Origin: DASSJF01 sp035934535
GTDB lineage: Bacteria > Sysuimicrobiota > Sysuimicrobiia > Sysuimicrobiales > Segetimicrobiaceae
Assembly: GCA_035934535.1 (NCBI GenBank)
Contig: DASYXS010000097.1
Coordinates: 7,605-71,604 of the forward strand
DNA length: 64,000 nt
Direction of reading: 5' to 3'
Positions 62,727-64,000 of the stretch are shown here, piece after piece (positions within the stretch are counted from its first letter, which is position 1; every line of letters begins with the position of its first letter). A program made the position numbers and the translations under genes. The notes under the pieces were generated by a model. The model made no database searches. It was not told where the DNA came from and worked only from the letters and a program-made list of their open reading frames with translations.

Positions 62727-63224
62727 TTAGGGTGGCGCCGGGCGCACGAGCACCGACACGCGTGCCGGCGCCGGGTTGGCTTCCGTGCTGATCTCGAGAG
62801 CGTAGCGTCCCGGTCTCCTGGGATTTCTGAGCCGCGCGCTCTTGCCGATCACAACCTCAAGGGGAAGGTCGGTCCCGCAGAGCATAGACCACATCCGACC
62901 CGGTGCGGGAGCGATCCGGAGGGTGTTCCCCTTCTCGAGTACCGTGGCGGGACCGTCGGCAAACGAGACGGCGGCCGAAGGAACCGCGGGCGGGAGGACA
63001 AACGGCGCGAGAAAGCGGAGCGCGACGTACCCGCCGACCTTGTAGCCGCCACAATAGGGAACGACCATGCGTACGGTCCACCGGACACCTGTGGCCGCCG
63101 CCGTATCCGGGGCCAGCGTCACCGACGGGCCTGCGGCCCCATTCGCCTGAAGCGTAGCAGACACGAGTACCGTGGCGCCGGCCAAGAACGCCGCGATCAG
63201 GAAACGCCGAGCCCAGAATTTCAC
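62727..63224 (-). CDS. Small secreted protein of unknown function
   Basis: 165 residues with a signal peptide (FWARRFLIAAFLAGATVLVS) and a beta-rich mature domain that ends in GRYALEISTEANPAPARVSVLV. A Cys in VPYCGGYK and a second in SMLCGTDL could form a disulfide. GTG 63224 (GAGG 9 bp ahead) is the best start; 63239 and 63254 are also open. It lies 23 bp upstream of the sedolisin and may be its inhibitor or a surface protein (conjecture). Confidence 0.65.
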   Translation of the reverse strand: MKFWARRFLIAAFLAGATVLVSATLQANGAAGPSVTLAPDTAAATGVRWTVRMVVPYCGGYKVGGYVALRFLAPFVLPPAVPSAAVSFADGPATVLEKGNTLRIAPAPGRMWSMLCGTDLPLEVVIGKSARLRNPRRPGRYALEISTEANPAPARVSVLVRPAPP

Positions 63225-63408
63225 CGGTGCGGACCTCACTGCGCACGCCTCCACTACCAGTTACCCACTTATTGGTGTGCCGGAGCGCGTGCACCTTTTC
63301 CACAACGCGCGCGCCCGTCGGCAGGACTCCAGAAACCAGGTGAAAATTCCGGATAAGATCGCCGAGGGGCGCGGTCCTTCCAGTCGATCCCGGCGGAGGA
63401 GGACAACC

Positions 63409-64000
63409 ATGAAGGCCTTGCTGGAAAAGCTCGACCTCAGCGACGTGAACCCCGGCGCGTGCACGGGCCCGGACGGCTGGCTCACGGACTCCCGCGGCGG
63501 CGCGCTCGTGTCCTACAACCCGGCCACCGGTGAGGCGATCGCGCACGTGATCCAGGCGACGGCGGCGGCCTACGACGCGGTCGTGCGGAGCGCGGACGAA
63601 ACCTTCCGGACCTGGCGCGCGGTGCCCGCCCCGGTGCGGGGCCAGGTCGTCCGCGACCTCGGCGTCGCGCTGCGCGAGGCCAAGGAACCGCTCGGCGAGC
63701 TGGTGACGCTCGAGACGGGCAAGATCAAGGTCGAGGGCATGGGCGAGGTCCAGGAGATGATCGACATCTGCGACTTCGCCGCCGGGCTCTCGAGACAGCT
63801 CTACGGCGTGACGACCCAGTCCGAACGGGCGGCGCACCGGATGTACGAGCAGTGGCACCCCCTCGGCGTCGTCGGCATCATCACCGCCTTCAACTTCCCG
63901 TGCGCGGTCTGGTCGTGGAATTCGGCGATCGCCTCCGTGTGCGGCGACAGCATGGTATGGAAGCCCGCCTCGGCCGTTCCCCTGACGGCGCTCGCGGTTC
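63409..64000 (+). CDS. Aldehyde dehydrogenase (ALDH7/AASADH-type), 5' part
   Basis: First 197 codons of an aldehyde dehydrogenase that runs off the right edge. ATG 63409 with GGAGGAGG 6 bp ahead. The opening MKALLEKLDLSDVNPGAC is like L-aminoadipate-semialdehyde dehydrogenase (AmaB/antiquitin, ALDH7), followed by VVGIITAFNFPCAVWSW and KPASAVPLTA in the cofactor domain. The catalytic residues lie outside the window. It is divergent from the small secreted protein, and would act in lysine breakdown or in aldehyde detoxification. Confidence 0.87.
   Translation, partial: MKALLEKLDLSDVNPGACTGPDGWLTDSRGGALVSYNPATGEAIAHVIQATAAAYDAVVRSADETFRTWRAVPAPVRGQVVRDLGVALREAKEPLGELVTLETGKIKVEGMGEVQEMIDICDFAAGLSRQLYGVTTQSERAAHRMYEQWHPLGVVGIITAFNFPCAVWSWNSAIASVCGDSMVWKPASAVPLTALAV

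Overview
The window is a very GC-rich (roughly 70%) bacterial chromosome segment packed with metabolic and transport genes. Most neighbours are joined by 4-nt ATGA or GTGA overlaps, and GTG starts are common. Gene content points to a heterotrophic scavenger: branched-chain amino-acid-type and oligopeptide-type ABC transporters, secreted and cytoplasmic peptidases, sugar-acid enzymes, LLM flavin oxidoreductases and amidohydrolases. A MacAB-like tripartite pump with a TolC-type outer-membrane channel implies a diderm envelope. Style and content fit uncultivated soil or subsurface lineages such as Sysuimicrobiota (CSP1-3) or Rokubacteria, but the sequence alone does not settle the taxonomy. No rRNA, tRNA, insertion sequence, phage gene or CRISPR array was seen.

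Layout. 1-6306 (minus): a cut-off aldehyde dehydrogenase, a DUF3105 membrane protein and a complete Liv-type ABC transporter. 6525-12545: a small secreted protein; a deacetylase / mandelate-racemase-like / SDR operon; a mercuric-reductase-like flavoprotein; and an isopropylmalate-dehydrogenase-family enzyme. 12667-22505: a head-to-head pair of M28-like peptidases, then an operon of a ThDP enzyme, an oligopeptide-type binding protein, two permeases (no ATPase) and a BenE-type transporter. 22687-30095 (minus): a seven-gene operon of SHOCT protein, response regulator, histidine kinase, TolC, membrane-fusion protein, ATPase and FtsX permease. 30282-34153: hydantoinase/oxoprolinase subunits. 34150-35016: a uronate-dehydrogenase-like NAD enzyme. 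35207-35570: two tandem genes for tiny related membrane peptides, with hairpins and a terminator.

50277-35573 (minus) is a 14.7-kb run of 14 same-direction genes. It starts with an SDR, an EamA transporter and larE-larB-larC, the makers of the nickel-pincer nucleotide cofactor. It continues with a spermidine/putrescine-type ABC importer, a glucarate-dehydratase-like enzyme, an IolB/KduI isomerase, a LarA-family protein with the cofactor-binding Lys/His pattern, tagaturonate epimerase UxaE and an SDR-type fructuronate reductase. I infer a uronate/aldonate uptake and catabolism cluster that carries its own nickel-pincer-dependent racemase or epimerase.

50444-64000: a PEP-mutase-family lyase with an O6-alkylguanine methyltransferase, an M20 peptidase, a third M28 paralogue, a second ATPase-less oligopeptide transporter with an LLM oxidoreductase and divergent binding protein, AroM, an amidohydrolase, a sedolisin-type protease, a small secreted protein, and the 5' part of an ALDH7-type dehydrogenase.
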